Below are positions 45,768 to 58,985 of a DNA stretch of 64,000 nt, piece after piece. Each line of letters opens with the position of its first letter. Within the stretch, counting starts at the first letter, position 1. The notes beneath the pieces are model-generated. The model did not search any database. It was given only the letters and a program-made list of their open reading frames with translations, and was not told the DNA's origin. The translations under genes and the position numbers were made by a program. The stretch is taken from positions 37,701,250 to 37,765,249 of the forward strand of contig OY735227.1 in the NCBI GenBank assembly GCA_963457665.1. The letters are read 5' to 3'. Source of the DNA: Thysanoteuthis rhombus. Taxonomy: Eukaryota > Mollusca > Cephalopoda > Oegopsida > Thysanoteuthidae.

Positions 45768-46200
45768 CTTCTATTCTCTATCTTTCTTTCTTTTTGCCCT
45801 CTCTCCTCTCTTTCTTTCCTCTCTTTTCATCCTGTTCCCTCCTATCTGTCTATTCTTTTACCCTCTCTTTCCTTTCTCTACCTCCCGTCTCTTTTTTTTG
45901 CCTCACTCTCAACCCGCTCTGGCTTTCACTCGTTCGCTCTCATCATTTCTCCCATTTCTCATTCATCCTCTCTATCTCTCTCTATTTTCCATCTCTCTCT
46001 CTTTCTCCTTCTGCTCTCCTCTCCACTCTCTCTGCTTTACCACCGCTTTCTCTACTTTCTTTACTCTTCCTTATCTAACACATCTTCCCCTCCTTTCTCT
46101 CTTTTTCTTTTCTCTCTCTTCTTCTCTTCTCTCCTCCTCTCTTTTGTCTCATTCCTTTCTATCTCTCGTCCTCTTCTCTCTCCCATCAATCTCTCCACAG
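45768..46200 (+). repeat. Long polypyrimidine tract
   Basis: About 430 bp of C and T with few purines. Open frames of up to 170 codons here are Ser/Leu/Phe low-complexity and not genes. Confidence 0.85.
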
Positions 46201-46286
46201 ACAACCTCAAACACTCATACCTCATCCATTTGCAACACTGATAACTCTAACATCGAGAGACTTTCCCCTATACTCTTCTTATCTCG

Positions 46287-46350
46287 CTGATGATGTGGGT
46301 ATCATTCCCTACAAAATGTCCGTTAATAAATATCCATTCAGACATTTTGT
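46287..46350 (+). ncRNA. Hammerhead ribozyme-like motif
   Basis: CTGATGA, hairpin TGTGGG/CCCTACA (7-nt loop, one bulge), AAAA in place of GAAA, then stem III ATGTC/GACAT closed by a 20-nt loop and followed by TT. The position just after GACAT gives an allowed ATT-type cleavage triplet. The apparent G12-to-A change should inactivate it. Confidence 0.4.
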
Positions 46351-46381
46351 GTTTTCCTCATTGTCTATCAGAAATATTCCA

Positions 46382-46383
<2 letters not shown>

Positions 46384-46441
<58 letters not shown>
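46384..46441. repeat. TA microsatellite
   Basis: About 29 units. Confidence 0.95.
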
Positions 46442-46442
<1 letters not shown>

Positions 46443-46642
46443 CGTAAAAAATGACGGGTTATCTTTGTAGGGAACCAAAAGATATCTTATTAGGTAATTT
46501 TAATAATTCAACTATCCTAATTTAATGTATGATCAGACGTGAATGTTTCTATGACGTAATCGTTATGTCATAATAAGAAAGTAGATTGACCAATGAGATG
46601 CGTGAACGCGAGCAAACTGAAGAAATTAGCATACACGTTTAT

Positions 46643-47779
<1,137 letters not shown>

Positions 47780-48095
47780 CGACTGAACATGATTACTACA
47801 ACCTTTGTATTGTACATATAATATTTTTTTTTGATCAAAATACATAATTTGTAAAAAGGTATTTATTTATTCGAATGGAATAAACCCATGCATATCTGTA
47901 CGATAAATTTTCGTCAATACATAAGACTTGTCAATTTGCTAGAAAGAGCCTCGTAGTAAACACTTAAGAGTTCAAATCTGGGTAGCGGAATGTGGGTTTT
48001 GTATCGGTTTATATACCCTTATTTTGGTGAGGGCTGTTCTGATTACGGTGGGAAAACGAAGTCAACTCCAGACTTTGTACTGGAGTTCGATAATA
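47780..48095 (+). mobile_element. tRNA-derived SINE, family 1
   Basis: GACTGAACATGATTACTACA at the start, TTTATTTATTCGAATGGAAT, AAGAGTTCAAATCTGGG (B box), TTTTGGTGAGGGCTGTTCTG and GTCAACTCCAGACTTTGTAC. One of the most complete copies. Confidence 0.75.
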
Positions 48096-48461
48096 GGAAT
48101 AAAATATTTTGGTCAAAGTTTGTTTGGATCCCACGATTAGTACATGTAGAATGGATCGGCCAAAATATAAAAATAGTAAATGAGAATGAAGCGCTTTGGT
48201 TTTGCTCGGATTGAAATAAGTTTGAGTAACTGAAAGTCTCACTGAACCTGTATTTCAAAACAAAATAGATATTTTAGAAAAATCTCTCGTATAAAAACGG
48301 GATTTGAGCAGAACAATATTGTCTAATTCAACCCCTGCATTATAATATTTTGTTACTATTCATCTTCATCTAAATTGTCGTCACTTTTTATCGCCACTAA
48401 TTTCTGGCTGGATACCCTCAAGCCGTAAATGAATAACAGCACAGATCGGAATAGAAGAATA

Positions 48462-48540
48462 AGTTCCAGATGAGAATCGAACTCACGAGCCTTCATGCTG
48501 GAATGCAGCCCGCTTAACGCGAAACCGTACTTACCGCTGA
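48462..48540 (-). repeat. tRNA-like remnant
   Basis: On the minus strand GTGAG-TTCGATT-CTCAT forms a T arm (5 pairs) with a B box, preceded by CGCGTTAAGCGGGCTGCATT. No acceptor stem forms in the right place. A SINE head or decayed tRNA. Confidence 0.4.
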
Positions 48541-49277
48541 ATTATTGGAATTCAGTGGCGAGCAACAGACACTTAAACTCACTCCCTATACTGATCTCCT
48601 CTGCGCCATGTTTCTTCCTTTCTTTTTCGTTCCTCTTTCAAAAATTATCTTCTGTTGTAAATCTATCAGTTTCTGTTTGAAAGGCCAAAACGATAAAACA
48701 GCGCGTTCATGTAGTTTATGGAATAATCATCACGCTCTGACTAAGAAGGAATTTCAGAAATAGAGGCATTTAATATCATTTCAGTTGGACACTTGAATGT
48801 TACTCGTTGCATATCTCACTAAAACGATCTTGTCTCGACAGTTAGGAAATTAGATTTGGTTGAGTATTATGGAGATACATACGCCAATCTCCTCTCTCTC
48901 CTTCAATACCAATATTTTCCTTTGTCTCAACACTCGCACAGGTTCCACCCACCCACATCGAAGAGTTGCAACAGCATTGAAACAGTTTGACGGATTATCA
49001 CGAGCCTCGTAAAAAAATCATAAAAAAATTTATAAGCACCATTTTATTGATTTATTTACCAAATTATTAAAATGTGGAGCACTATATATTTTCAACACCC
49101 ACACGCGCACTCGAGCGCGTAGGAATACAGAAGAAGAGGCTCGTTCTTCCGAACAGGCAAATAGGATTAACTGTGCGGATGTACACAACAGTGTGATGTA
49201 CCAATCATGAACAAATGATACTTAGCAAATGAAACCAACGAAAACTTTCCTGCCCGGGATCATTCTAACGAGGATTA
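48541..49277. other. No feature seen
   Basis: No recognisable gene or repeat. Confidence 0.4.
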
Positions 49278-49856
49278 ATCATCATCAGTCTGTAAGCTCC
49301 CGTCGTTGGACATAGACCATCCCCAAGATTCGCCAGATCTCTCTATCATGGATATCGCAGAGTCAGCACTTCTTGAATATACCTAGCTCATCATGCCATC
49401 TTACTTTTTGTCGTCCACAGCCCCGTACCTGATCTCTTGGGATCCATGTTGTTAAACTTGATGTTCAGCGGTTGTCTGACATCCTTGCAACATATCCAGC
49501 CCATTGCCATTTGAGTTTCCCAACAGGCTCTATGATGTCTTAGACTCCTGTCTTTTCTATGTTATACTGTGCTGTCTTATGATCTCCCCATGTGAGGTTG
49601 AGCATGATTCTCTCAAGTGCATGTTGCATGGTTCTCAATTTGAGGGTCAATCTTTTGGTTAGGTTTCATGTTTCAGCTCCGGATGTGCCTATCGGTAGGG
49701 TAGATTACTTGTATAGCCTTTCTTTAAGGATTAATTGGATTTTCTTGTTTTTGAAAGTCGGGCTTGCTCTACCGAAATCTTGCCAACCTTGTGTGATACT
49801 TCGCTTTATTTCTCCTTCTCCTGATGACTTCATAGAGACACACTGTCCTAGGTCGG
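49278..49856 (-). mobile_element. RTE-type LINE 3' fragment
   Basis: Plus strand starts ATCATCATCAGTC, then CCCGTCGTTGGACATAGACC. The minus strand encodes SMKSSGEGEIKRSITQGWQD and FGRASPTFKNKKIQLILKE, matching the RTE connection region. About 580 bp, 5'-truncated. Confidence 0.88.
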
Positions 49857-50039
49857 CAAAACTGATATTCCTATTATCTTGTAAAAACTGTAATATGAAT
49901 AACACTGATTGAATTAAAAATGACTTGTGTGGTACATGGTCGTGTATACTTTAGAACTGTATGAAAATTGACTGATGAAATTCTCCTTTTCAGCGTTAAA
50001 AAATGGAAAGTTTATATCGATATATACATATAATTATCA

Positions 50040-50342
50040 ATTATGATTAACACTCCCTTATTTAGGGTTAAGCGCTCTTAGGTAGGGGCACTCATCTGCT
50101 ATGAGCAACTATGCAATGCTCTTCCAACTTTAGAATGGTGTACTTTGGTAGATGGGGAATTATGCGTAAGTAAATATATCTGGTGATTCAGTCCTACTGA
50201 CCGTCTGTGTAGGGCAGGGGTAGAGCATTTGCATCTGGGTCCAGAGCGAAGGTTTCAATCCTACTTAGCGGTTCTGGAAGGGATATCGAGTCTGTAGCCA
50301 CACTGAAGAGTTGTAATACTGTTTGTGGATGATACAATTATC

Positions 50343-50346
<4 letters not shown>
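50040..50346 (+). mobile_element. tRNA-like SINE, family 2
   Basis: TTTAGGGTTAAGCGCTCTTA, TATGCAATGCTCTTCC, TAGGGCAGGGGTAGAGCA (good A box) and GAAGGTTTCAATCC (B box). Ends GGATGATACAATTATC and then a TA/TG microsatellite, like the copy at 38.96 kb. Confidence 0.75.
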
Positions 50347-50413
<67 letters not shown>

Positions 50414-50414
50414 A
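50346..50414. repeat. TA then TG microsatellite at SINE tail
   Basis: About 22 TA units followed by about 12 GT units directly after the SINE. Confidence 0.95.
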
Positions 50415-50449
50415 AACGTAAGTGAAAGCCTCACCACATGGAAGTTATG

Positions 50450-50524
50450 TGATATTTAATAACTTGGATATTTTCTAAAAAGGGTTTGTGCTAATAGTTG
50501 TATTTTCCCTCTCACAGAAATGAT
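50450..50524 (+). repeat. Dispersed 75-bp repeat, copy 2
   Basis: Matches 20,453-20,527 with few differences (GGATATTTTCTAAAAAGGGT, then TTGTGCTAATAGTTGTATTT). Confidence 0.65.
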
Positions 50525-50639
50525 TTCTCTGACCGGTTTTAATTGAATCACCAAGAGAGAAATGTGCGTCTTAGGGTGATGGGTGTTTGAAACATTAATT
50601 GGACCCTTTTCTCTTCCCCTCTCTTTCTCTCTTTCCATA

Positions 50640-51174
50640 TATATATATTGAGAAAGAGGGAGAGAGAGAAAGAATGTGAAGAGATTTAATAGATTCTAAA
50701 CATATTGTTATGTAATTCTAAAATATATATTGTATTTATGTGTGTGTTTATTGTGCGGATGTTTCGTAATTCAATAAAATGGCGGTTGTATTTTGACAAT
50801 GTGGAAATGAAAAGTAGCGTATTACATCTCAAAAGCTTTCATCGTCACGAACATAGGTTTGATACCTTTGGGTGGACTTGCGCCAAGCACTTTGCGATGC
50901 AGAAAACTGTCGCAAGAATGCGTAGCTGTTAACATGTTAAGGTGTAGAGATGAACCCAAAAGAAAAATGTGGTTTATACAACGGCATTCTGGTCCTTTGT
51001 AGGAGAGGAATGGGAGGAGTTTGTCCTGGGCGTCAGTGGGAAGAGTCAAATTCTAGGATGTTCTTTTTGTCACCGTAGTGGTCTAATAGAGTGAAGTGAT
51101 ATGTTCTAGCTTCAAGGAAAGTGTGGATGGATATGAGAAGGTGGAATGGGTGTTTATTGTTTTGATCATTTGGA
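50640..51174. other. No feature seen
   Basis: A short GA patch near 50,650-50,672; otherwise nothing recognised. Confidence 0.4.
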
Positions 51175-51345
51175 TGTGTATATGTGTGTGTGTGTGAACG
51201 GTTGGTGAAGTTGTGTGTGTGTGTGTGTGTGTGTGATTGTGTGTGTGTGTGTGTGATTGTGTGTGTGTGATTGTGTGTGTGTGTATGTTCTCTGCGTTCA
51301 TTTGGTTGTGTGTGAGTGTGTGTATGTATGTGTGTGTGGTGAGTA
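51175..51345. repeat. GT-rich microsatellite
   Basis: Interrupted GT runs with GATT interruptions. Confidence 0.9.
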
Positions 51346-51594
51346 TTTTTCTTAAAGAAAGCCAGTGTGTATTCTGGTGTATGTGAATGTGTTTTCCTCC
51401 CTTAAAGGGGCTGTGTTCATTGACCTATACCATAAGTTCTTATTTTGTAATGTGGCGTTTTAATACAGTTTTGTTTCACACGTCGAAACACGTAAACGAA
51501 CATATATTAAAACACCGGAACGGAAATACTTTTTTCTCACTAAAATGATTTTAAGTGATGTGCTTAGAGTATGTCGAGAAACGGGAAACATTGG

Positions 51595-52420
51595 GAAAAT
51601 TGGAAAATGAATAGATCAGACATAGACTCTACAAGGTCTCTGAAGATTTCTCCAAGGATCTGGTGACAGGTTGTTAACAACAATTACTTTAATTGCTGCA
51701 AGTTATGAGGTGGAGATTCTACAAAGCGAACTTTCTAGTTCTACATATGCCATAAGTGCTCAATGGAGTTGAGATCTGGGGAGTTTCATAGCCGGGACAA
51801 TGCAGTAATTCTTCTTTATGTCCCTGAAACCATTCTTGTTCAGTTCGTACAATCTGAGAGCGTGCATTTTCTACTGAAAGATGCCTGTACAAACGTAGAA
51901 GACTGTTGCTATTAAGAGTTGTCCCTGGTCTTTAATGCTGTCGATGTAAGTGGTACGCAACAAAGTTCCTTCTACATGAGTGATAGAACCCTACGTTTCC
52001 TGGCTGATCTCTGCCCAAACTATCACAATCACTGGTTGTTTTTCTGCAGCGCATCCTGACACCATCGTTTACCAGAACAACGAAACACACGTGCCCTGTC
52101 GTCTACCCTATTCAGGAGGAAGCGAGACTCATCGGACCAAGGGACCTTCTTCCATTGATGCAAGATATAGTTTTGAGGCTCCTTTGCCTATTGAAGATGG
52201 TTTCGGCTATTTATATTGTTTAGCATGGTTACACTAACTGGCCTACAGCTATACTACCCCATAAGCCACAACGATTGATGTACTGTGTATTTTGACGCAT
52301 TCCTTCCTCTACCTTGATTAAAGCTATCAACGATTCGCGCCACAGTAGCCATTCTCTTGGTTAGTACTCTGCAGGAAACCCCTCTGTTCACATCGGCAAG
52401 TCTTGGCTGATCAATGCCTT
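51595..52420 (-). mobile_element. Tc1-like transposase relic
   Basis: Minus-strand pieces, in order: RIVDSFNQGRGRNASKYTVH (N-terminal HTH region), ILHQWKKVPWSDESRFLLNR (first catalytic Asp in WSDESRF), a VWAEIS-like stretch, PDLNSIEHLW (the DD34E signature around the last acidic residue) and EIFRDLVESMS (C-terminus). Several frame breaks. Inverted repeats not found. Family: Tc1, DD34E. Confidence 0.88.
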
Positions 52421-52763
52421 ATAAGTGGTTGGTGATTCTCCCTCCTCGGACCACTGTCGATAAAAGCACGCCACAACTAAACGTGAGCTCCCCCTCATGC
52501 TGTTTCAAAAATGCCCTGAACAAGTCATCTCATCGTAACAATTTGGCTTATATATATAGGGGAAGACCTTGGGCAATTTGTTTTTTCTGAAACAAATTCT
52601 AATTGGGGGTTCTATTTAAAACGTAACTATATTGCTAAAATGGACCTTTACTCCAACACACATATGTACATATACATACTAATCAGAAACCGCTCGATAG
52701 GTCAGGTTTCAGCAACCTCTCGACGGGAGCTTATGTCCGATGGGGCAGTGTCCAGTTAGGACA
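52421..52763. other. No feature seen
   Basis: No terminal repeat of the Tc1 relic found here. Confidence 0.4.
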
Positions 52764-52765
52764 CG

Positions 52766-52837
<72 letters not shown>

Positions 52838-52935
52838 AGTAATAAGTACACGATATAGAAAGACCCTACGTATATGTATGTATATATATATATATATATA
52901 CTCACAAAATCACACACAAAAAGATATATACATAT

Positions 52936-52995
<60 letters not shown>
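52764..52995. repeat. CA, TA and GA microsatellite cluster
   Basis: CA/TA at 52,764-52,835, TA at 52,877-52,901, and about 29 GA units at 52,938-52,995. Confidence 0.95.
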
Positions 52996-52997
<2 letters not shown>

Positions 52998-53222
52998 TGT
53001 AGGAAATAAGTAGTTTTGTGAATCATCGTATAACTCACCTAAAAAGAAAAGGAACGATGCCGATGGGAATGAAGAGTCAAGAATCTTCAACGTGTCAAAT
53101 GGAAGGACAAGAATGGAGAAAAAGAAAGGCAAACACCCATATATGCTGCCTTTTACCTCGTAAATTATGCATTGGTTACCTCACTGAAAATACGACCTGT
53201 ATGGTTTGAATCATAAATTTAA

Positions 53223-53500
53223 CAGGTCTGGTTAGTCATTCTACAGGATGATCAATAACCCCCCCCCAAAAAAAAACAAAAAAAAAACAATGAGAAAAGG
53301 GATGATCAATGAATAAGTTACTCGTATTGCCTTTTTGGGGCTGTTACCATTAATAAGTTCCAATAGAATTAAAAAAAAAAACAAACCCAGAATGAACGCT
53401 TTTGGAAGAAAAGATGACCAATTTAGCATAAACTTTCATTGTAAATTGAACCCCTCTCCCAACAAAATCTATTTAGGCGGGAAATTAAAAAAACAAAACA
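53223..53500 (+). repeat. Dispersed repeat family R
   Basis: ACAGGTCTGGTTAGTCATTC, then GATGATCAATGAATAAGTTA, AGCATAAACTTTCATTG and AATTGAACCCCTC. A nearly complete plus-strand copy, with A-rich tracts expanded. Confidence 0.6.
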
Positions 53501-53859
53501 AAAAAAAAACACCATAGAAGGGAGCGTGTGTACAAATTTTCAAGTTTCTACTATGGACGGTCAGGGCTTGGTGAGGTCTGGATAGATCGATAGATAGAAA
53601 GATAGATGCATATAAATGTCAGAACATGCGAATAACCTAAACCCAGCAACAATGATTAAACCGGTTTGTTGTGGAATAGCGGTGATCAATGAATTAATTG
53701 GAAACGTGAAATCGATAGAAACCTGATAAAAATAAAATTTACTAACTTACCTAAGGACGGTGGAGTAATTGTAATAAGAAGATTCTATTACGCACAAAAA
53801 GGCAAAATGGAAGGAATTCTGACTTTCTGCATTTACAAAAAAATTTTGGACGGCGCCAG

Positions 53860-54250
53860 GCAAAATAGAGGGAAATTGGGAAGGAAGATTGTTACAGCGG
53901 TCATCCATACTGGAGGCGGGCTGGCTGCTTCGAAAATCAGTTCTCGGAATCCTAGCCTTTTTTCATATTTATTAAGATGACTGCGCAAGGTCAAATAGAA
54001 GAAAAATTGAGATCAAATTAAGATGATGATTATATGCTAGTCATCCTATTGGGGAGGGAATGCATGCCTTGAAAATCAGCTTTCTAAATTTGAGCACTTC
54101 AAATTTACCAAGTCAAGATTAGAACAGTATAAGGCCGGATGGTTGGAAAATTAATGAGGAAGATCATGCTCCGACAGTCATCCAAATAGTGTGAGAGTTA
54201 CCTACGTTGAAAGTCAGCTTTCGAAATTCAGTTTTTCTATATTTACTACA
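53860..54250 (+). repeat. Three-unit tandem repeat, about 139 bp
   Basis: GTCATCC anchors fall at about 53,900, 54,040 and 54,178, and GAAAATCAG/GAAAGTCAG anchors at 53,931, 54,070 and 54,208, so the period is 137-140 bp. Units are strongly diverged. Single dispersed copies of the same motif occur at 3.4, 9.9 and 60.0 kb. The last unit abuts the Penelope-like element. Confidence 0.6.
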
Positions 54251-55290
54251 TTGTAGTTGCCTTTTTTGTTGGTTATTTGTATCATCTAGTGAATATCCTC
54301 GTTTAGTGAAATGTTGTAATAGATTATTCTTTCTGTTGAGTTCATTATCTGTAGAGCAAATTCTTCTAATTCTAAGAGCTTGTGAAAATGGTAGGCTTCT
54401 TTTTAGGTGTCGGGGTTGGGCTGATTTAGAGTGGAGGTAATTGTAAATGTCTGTGGGTTTAGTGTAAAGGGTGGTTTGGAGGTTTCTATTATTATCTATG
54501 TATATGCAGGTGTTCAGGAAGGCCATGGAGTCAGTGGATGCCACAAAATCAAACTTGATTGAATCGCGTGCAGAGTTTACATTGCAAAGAAATTCTCTAG
54601 TTTGGCTTTATATCCTGTGTGTATCGGGAAAAAAATCATCTATATATCTAACATAGAAGATGTAATCATTGTATATCTCCAGGTATATGTAGGTCTCTTC
54701 GAATTGCCCACGAAGATGTTAGTATAGGAGGGGGCCGCTACTGTACCCATGGTGCAGTCTTTCATTTGGAGGAAGTGTCTATTATTAAAGTTATAGCCAT
54801 CAAGTGTTAAAATGTGTTGTATAAGGATGGTAAGTGTTTCAGTTCTGGGTTCTTTAGTCATTCTATTGTTAAGGGCTTCTCTAAGGGCTAGAATGCCTTC
54901 GTTATGTTTAATGTTGGAGTATGGAGATATGACTCCAAAGAGACTAGAAGTGCTTTGTCTGGGATTGTTGTGATGTGCTTGATTTTGTTTAAAAGGTCTG
55001 TAGTGTCTCGTATGTAGGGTTTATACTGCGTTGCTAAGGGTTGGATATAGTAAGCTACATAATTAGTCAGTTTGGTAGTGTGGCAGTTAGAAGAGGTGAC
55101 TTATCCACCTGGGTTATTTGGTTTGTGGATTTTGGGAAATAGGTAGAACCTAGCAGGTTTGTGGAAGTGGGTTTGAGTATATTCTGTGTCCTTTTTTTTT
55201 CACCTATCATGTTGTTGTATAGCTCTGTTAGGGATCGGGTTATGTTTTTGTATTCGTTGAAGGGATCATTAGGGAGTTCTCTATATACAT
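54245..55290 (-). mobile_element. Penelope-like element, partial reverse transcriptase
   Basis: Minus strand, in order: ELPNDPFNEYKNITRSLTEL, ARFYLFPKIHKPNNPG (the FYLLPKIHK signature of Penelope-like RT), NEGILALREALNNRMTKEPR, MKDCTMGTVAAPSYTNIFVG (the TAMGT-xxAPSYANIFM region), a YIDDFF catalytic box, then TTLYTKPTDIYNYLHSKSAQ and LPFSQALRIRRICSTD. Reading is interrupted in several places. No GIY-YIG endonuclease domain is seen, so the element is incomplete. Confidence 0.88.
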
Positions 55291-55299
55291 ATGTCTTGT

Positions 55300-55553
55300 A
55301 TAAATGAATTAATTTGGATGAAATAAGTCAGTATGTATATTCATGATAAATCTTTGATAATACTTGAGACATATCAATTTAGCATGGTCTGTAAGACAGC
55401 CTCCTGGCAATCAGTTGAGTTCAAATCGTAGTAGGGCAATGTGGATTTTACAGATTGGTTTACACCTCACATCTTGGTGAGGATTGTTCTTGTTGTTCTT
55501 GTTTTCGTCACGATGGAAAAATTAACAGCTCCAGTTTTTGAGTTTGACAATAG
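55300..55553 (+). mobile_element. tRNA-derived SINE, family 1
   Basis: ACATATCAATTTAGCATGGT, CAGTTGAGTTCAAATCG (B box), ATCTTGGTGAGGATTGTTCT. It abuts the Penelope-like element and is followed by a GA-rich microsatellite at 55,556-55,607. Confidence 0.7.
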
Positions 55554-55860
55554 CAGAGAGATAGGTAAAGAGAGAGAGAGGGAGAGAGAGGGAGAGAGAG
55601 AGAGAGCATTTATTTAAAAAAAGACAAAAGAACACCCAAGAAAGGAAGGTGGGGGTAGGAAAACGGTAGTTTGAAGAGAGAGAAGCAAAGAAGCCGTTTC
55701 TAGAATCTGGAAGGCGGTTAACAGGAAGTGAGAAAGCAAAATAGCTACAATTAGAAAGTACACAAAGAGTGCCCACTTCTGCCAACGTCATACACTGACT
55801 GAAGCCGAATGAAAATAAAATATCGAAAAAAAAAAAAAGATTCACAAAAATTTAAAAATA

Positions 55861-55920
55861 TTGAGTTATTTCCTTTGCAATCTAAAAATATTGAGTTATT
55901 TCCTTTGAAATTTAAATTGA
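55861..55920 (+). repeat. 30-bp unit duplicated in tandem
   Basis: TTGAGTTATTTCCTTTGCAA and TTGAGTTATTTCCTTTGAAA open two adjacent 30-bp units. Confidence 0.85.
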
Positions 55921-55974
55921 GCTTTTCCACTAATTGTTCTTTTTTGATTACCCTTTTCACCTGCACAGTAATAA

Positions 55975-56150
55975 AAAAAAATTTCTCTCGATCGGAAACG
56001 AATTCCTGGATCCGCCCCATAATTCAATTAATTCTTCCGTAGCCCGTGACCCACTCCTGCACAAAATTTCGTTGAAATTCGTTGGGAACATTCAGAGGTA
56101 TCATGGTGACAGACAGACAGATGGGACGAACGGACAGACGGACACCAGTG
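55975..56150 (+). repeat. Dispersed element tail with GACA repeats
   Basis: CCACTCCTGCACAAAATTTC, then GTTGAAATTCGTTGGGAACA, then GTGACAGACAGACAG and GACGGACACC. Sequences of this design are common ends of invertebrate transposable elements; I cannot name the family. Confidence 0.4.
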
Positions 56151-56629
56151 GATACACGTACCTCTTCCTAATTCATGCGAAGACGTAACAAAAACGAAAA
56201 GAGATAATAGAGCGAGTTCTAACGGACGCTTCTCATTGGTTAATACAGAAGAAATAAACGCCTCACTGGCAGAGCTGAATCGAGTTAAGCAAATTCAATT
56301 GAAAGAATTCGGAGCCATTCTTGAAAAATCAATGGAGCTATCGCTAACGTAAATTTTACAATCGTTTTTATTAGAAACCATCAACCAAAACTGTCACTAA
56401 AACTGTCAATATAGGTTTCTTCAGTTTAACCTGGTCTGGCTGTATCTATGTACAAATGGAGCTAGTAGGCTGAAAATTTAAACATATACTGTGTTTAGGG
56501 AAAAACGTTTTCTTGTTTTTCGAAAATATCACAACCTAAAAAGGTTTTTATTTTAGGTGGGGGTTAATTTGTAATGTAAGTTCATGCTACATTGATCACT
56601 AGTTTGCGTTCACGCTTGTTGCTTGGAAA
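56151..56629. other. No feature seen beyond one shared block
   Basis: GAAACCATCAACCAAAACTG at about 56,378 is the reverse complement of the block at 45,680. Otherwise unrecognised. Confidence 0.35.
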
Positions 56630-56784
56630 TTCAGACTTTTTTTACTGATCATTTCTCAAATGAAAAGGTGAGAGAAGTAACTTATTCGTTGATCGCATTT
56701 ATTCCCCTTATTCTTAAATAAATCACCCCAATACGGCATGCTGCCAAAGGGTGTTTGTCACACTACGGTTTCTTCTGAATGACT
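56630..56784 (-). repeat. Dispersed repeat family R, truncated
   Basis: Minus strand starts ACAGGTCTGGTTAGTCATTC, then GGCAGCATGCCGTATTGGGG and GATCAACGAATAAGTTAC. Confidence 0.6.
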
Positions 56785-56849
56785 AACCAGACCTGTCCTT
56801 ATTCTTATTCGTTTCGTTCTGCAGATATTGATTTCCTCATGTTCTCAAT

Positions 56850-57342
56850 TATCTCTCTTCCCTTCTCTCTACTTGTCCCTCTCTCTATTTCCCTCTCATT
56901 CCTTCCCCCCTTCTCCTCCATTCCCCTCCTATATCTCTTCTTTCTCTTTTTCTTTTTCTCGTCCTATATCCCTCTCTCTACCCATGTCTCTTCCTCCTAC
57001 CACCTCTCACTCCTTTCCCTATTTTCTTCCAGCTCCCCCTCTGTCTCCTCCACTTTCACTCTTTCCCTATTACCCTGTCTCTCCCTTCTTCTCCTTCCAT
57101 ATGTATTTCATTCTCCCTCTTTCTTTTTTTCCTCTTCCTCCCTCAACCTCTCACATTCTCTGCTTTCCTTTTCCGCCTTCTTTTTCACACTCTCTCTCTA
57201 TTTATCTCTCTATACTTCCCTCTCATTATCCCCTCCCTATTTTTCTTTCTCTGCCCACTTTCTTTCTTTCTTGTTCTCCCTGCTTATCTCTCTGTCTTCC
57301 CATTCTCTCACTCTCCACCCCCCTCTCTGTCTCTCTCCATAT
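56850..57342 (+). repeat. Long polypyrimidine tract
   Basis: About 490 bp of C and T. Frames of up to 257 codons are low-complexity Ser/Leu/Phe and not credible genes. Confidence 0.85.
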
Positions 57343-57617
57343 CTAACTATTTATGATATTATCAGCGTGAGATTGACTCAATTTCACCAACGTCCGTTCC
57401 GCGTTCCTTACCGGGCTTTCTTCAATATACTGGGCGGTAATTTATTCAATTCAATAATTTATCACTACAGTTTTTATCTTATTTATCTGTCTGTTTATAC
57501 ATTTATTTTGAATTGCATTTTCAAGTTACCACACAGAATAGATGGTGAGTAATAAATCAGAGAAAAATGAAAACCAGCAAGCCTCGATGTTGTAGGGTCA
57601 AACTCCACCCCTATTCT
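57343..57617. other. No feature seen
   Basis: No recognisable gene or repeat. Confidence 0.4.
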
Positions 57618-58186
<569 letters not shown>

Positions 58187-58432
58187 CGCATCACACTACA
58201 TACGATCAGATAAAGCATGTCGTTGGCACAAGGCTACATTTGTGGGGCACTCGATAAAAATATTTACTAAGCTTAAAAGGTTACGAGTATTGAACGCAGA
58301 AACCCAAGACAAGAACAATGATCTGAGAGACTAGCTTGTTAACCGCGACACCAGCGCAAAGAATTTTTGTGTTCATCATTTTTTTTAGGTATGATGATTG
58401 AAAATGATCATAAGATAGCAGAGTATATTATA

Positions 58433-58735
58433 GATAAGACAGGAGTCCGATACATCATAGAAACTGTTAAAAAACCCAAATGACAATGGGCTGGACATGT
58501 TGCAAAAATATCAGGCAACCGGTTGACATCATGTGGATCTCAAGAGATCATATGCGAAACAGTGGCCGACTAAAAGTAAGATGGTATGACAAGCTAAATA
58601 AATTCAGAAAGTACTGGCTCTGCGATGTCTATGTTAGAGAGTTCTGACGAATCTCAGAGAAGGTCTGCGTCCAATAACGGACGCTAACAGATTGTTGTCC
58701 TTGTTGATGATGTTGATAATGATAATGATGATGAA
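58433..58735 (+). mobile_element. RTE-type LINE 3' fragment
   Basis: TGACAATGGGCTGGACATGT encodes the QWAGHV-type segment; then ATGGTATGACAAGCTAAATA and GTACTGGCTCTGCGATGTCT. Ends in GATGATG-type repeats near 58,735. 5'-truncated. Confidence 0.85.
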
Positions 58736-58985
58736 ATGAAATTTAGAAATCGGAGTAAAACTTTCTGATCAATAGTTTGGGCGGATTAAAAGGAGGTCGA
58801 ACTAAAGGACTCGGACCTGAAGAATGGATTTATAGAAAAAAAAAAAACAAAAATGAAAAAATAAAAAATAAAACAAATAGTAAATATGAAAAAAAAACAA
58901 AACAGCATTTTTATCCAAATTTGGTCGGATTAAAAAAAGGTCGGACCCCTGGACTTGTACCTCTAAGATGGATCGAGAGAAACAA

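Noticed and set aside
45729-46290. Plus-strand frames of up to 170 codons
   Set aside because: Translation of a polypyrimidine tract; no domain, and several frames are open at once.
51083-51301. His/Thr-rich minus-strand frame
   Set aside because: Translation of a GT microsatellite.
56779-57552. Plus-strand frame of 257 codons
   Set aside because: The longest frame in the window, but it is a pyrimidine tract with hydrophobic low-complexity output.
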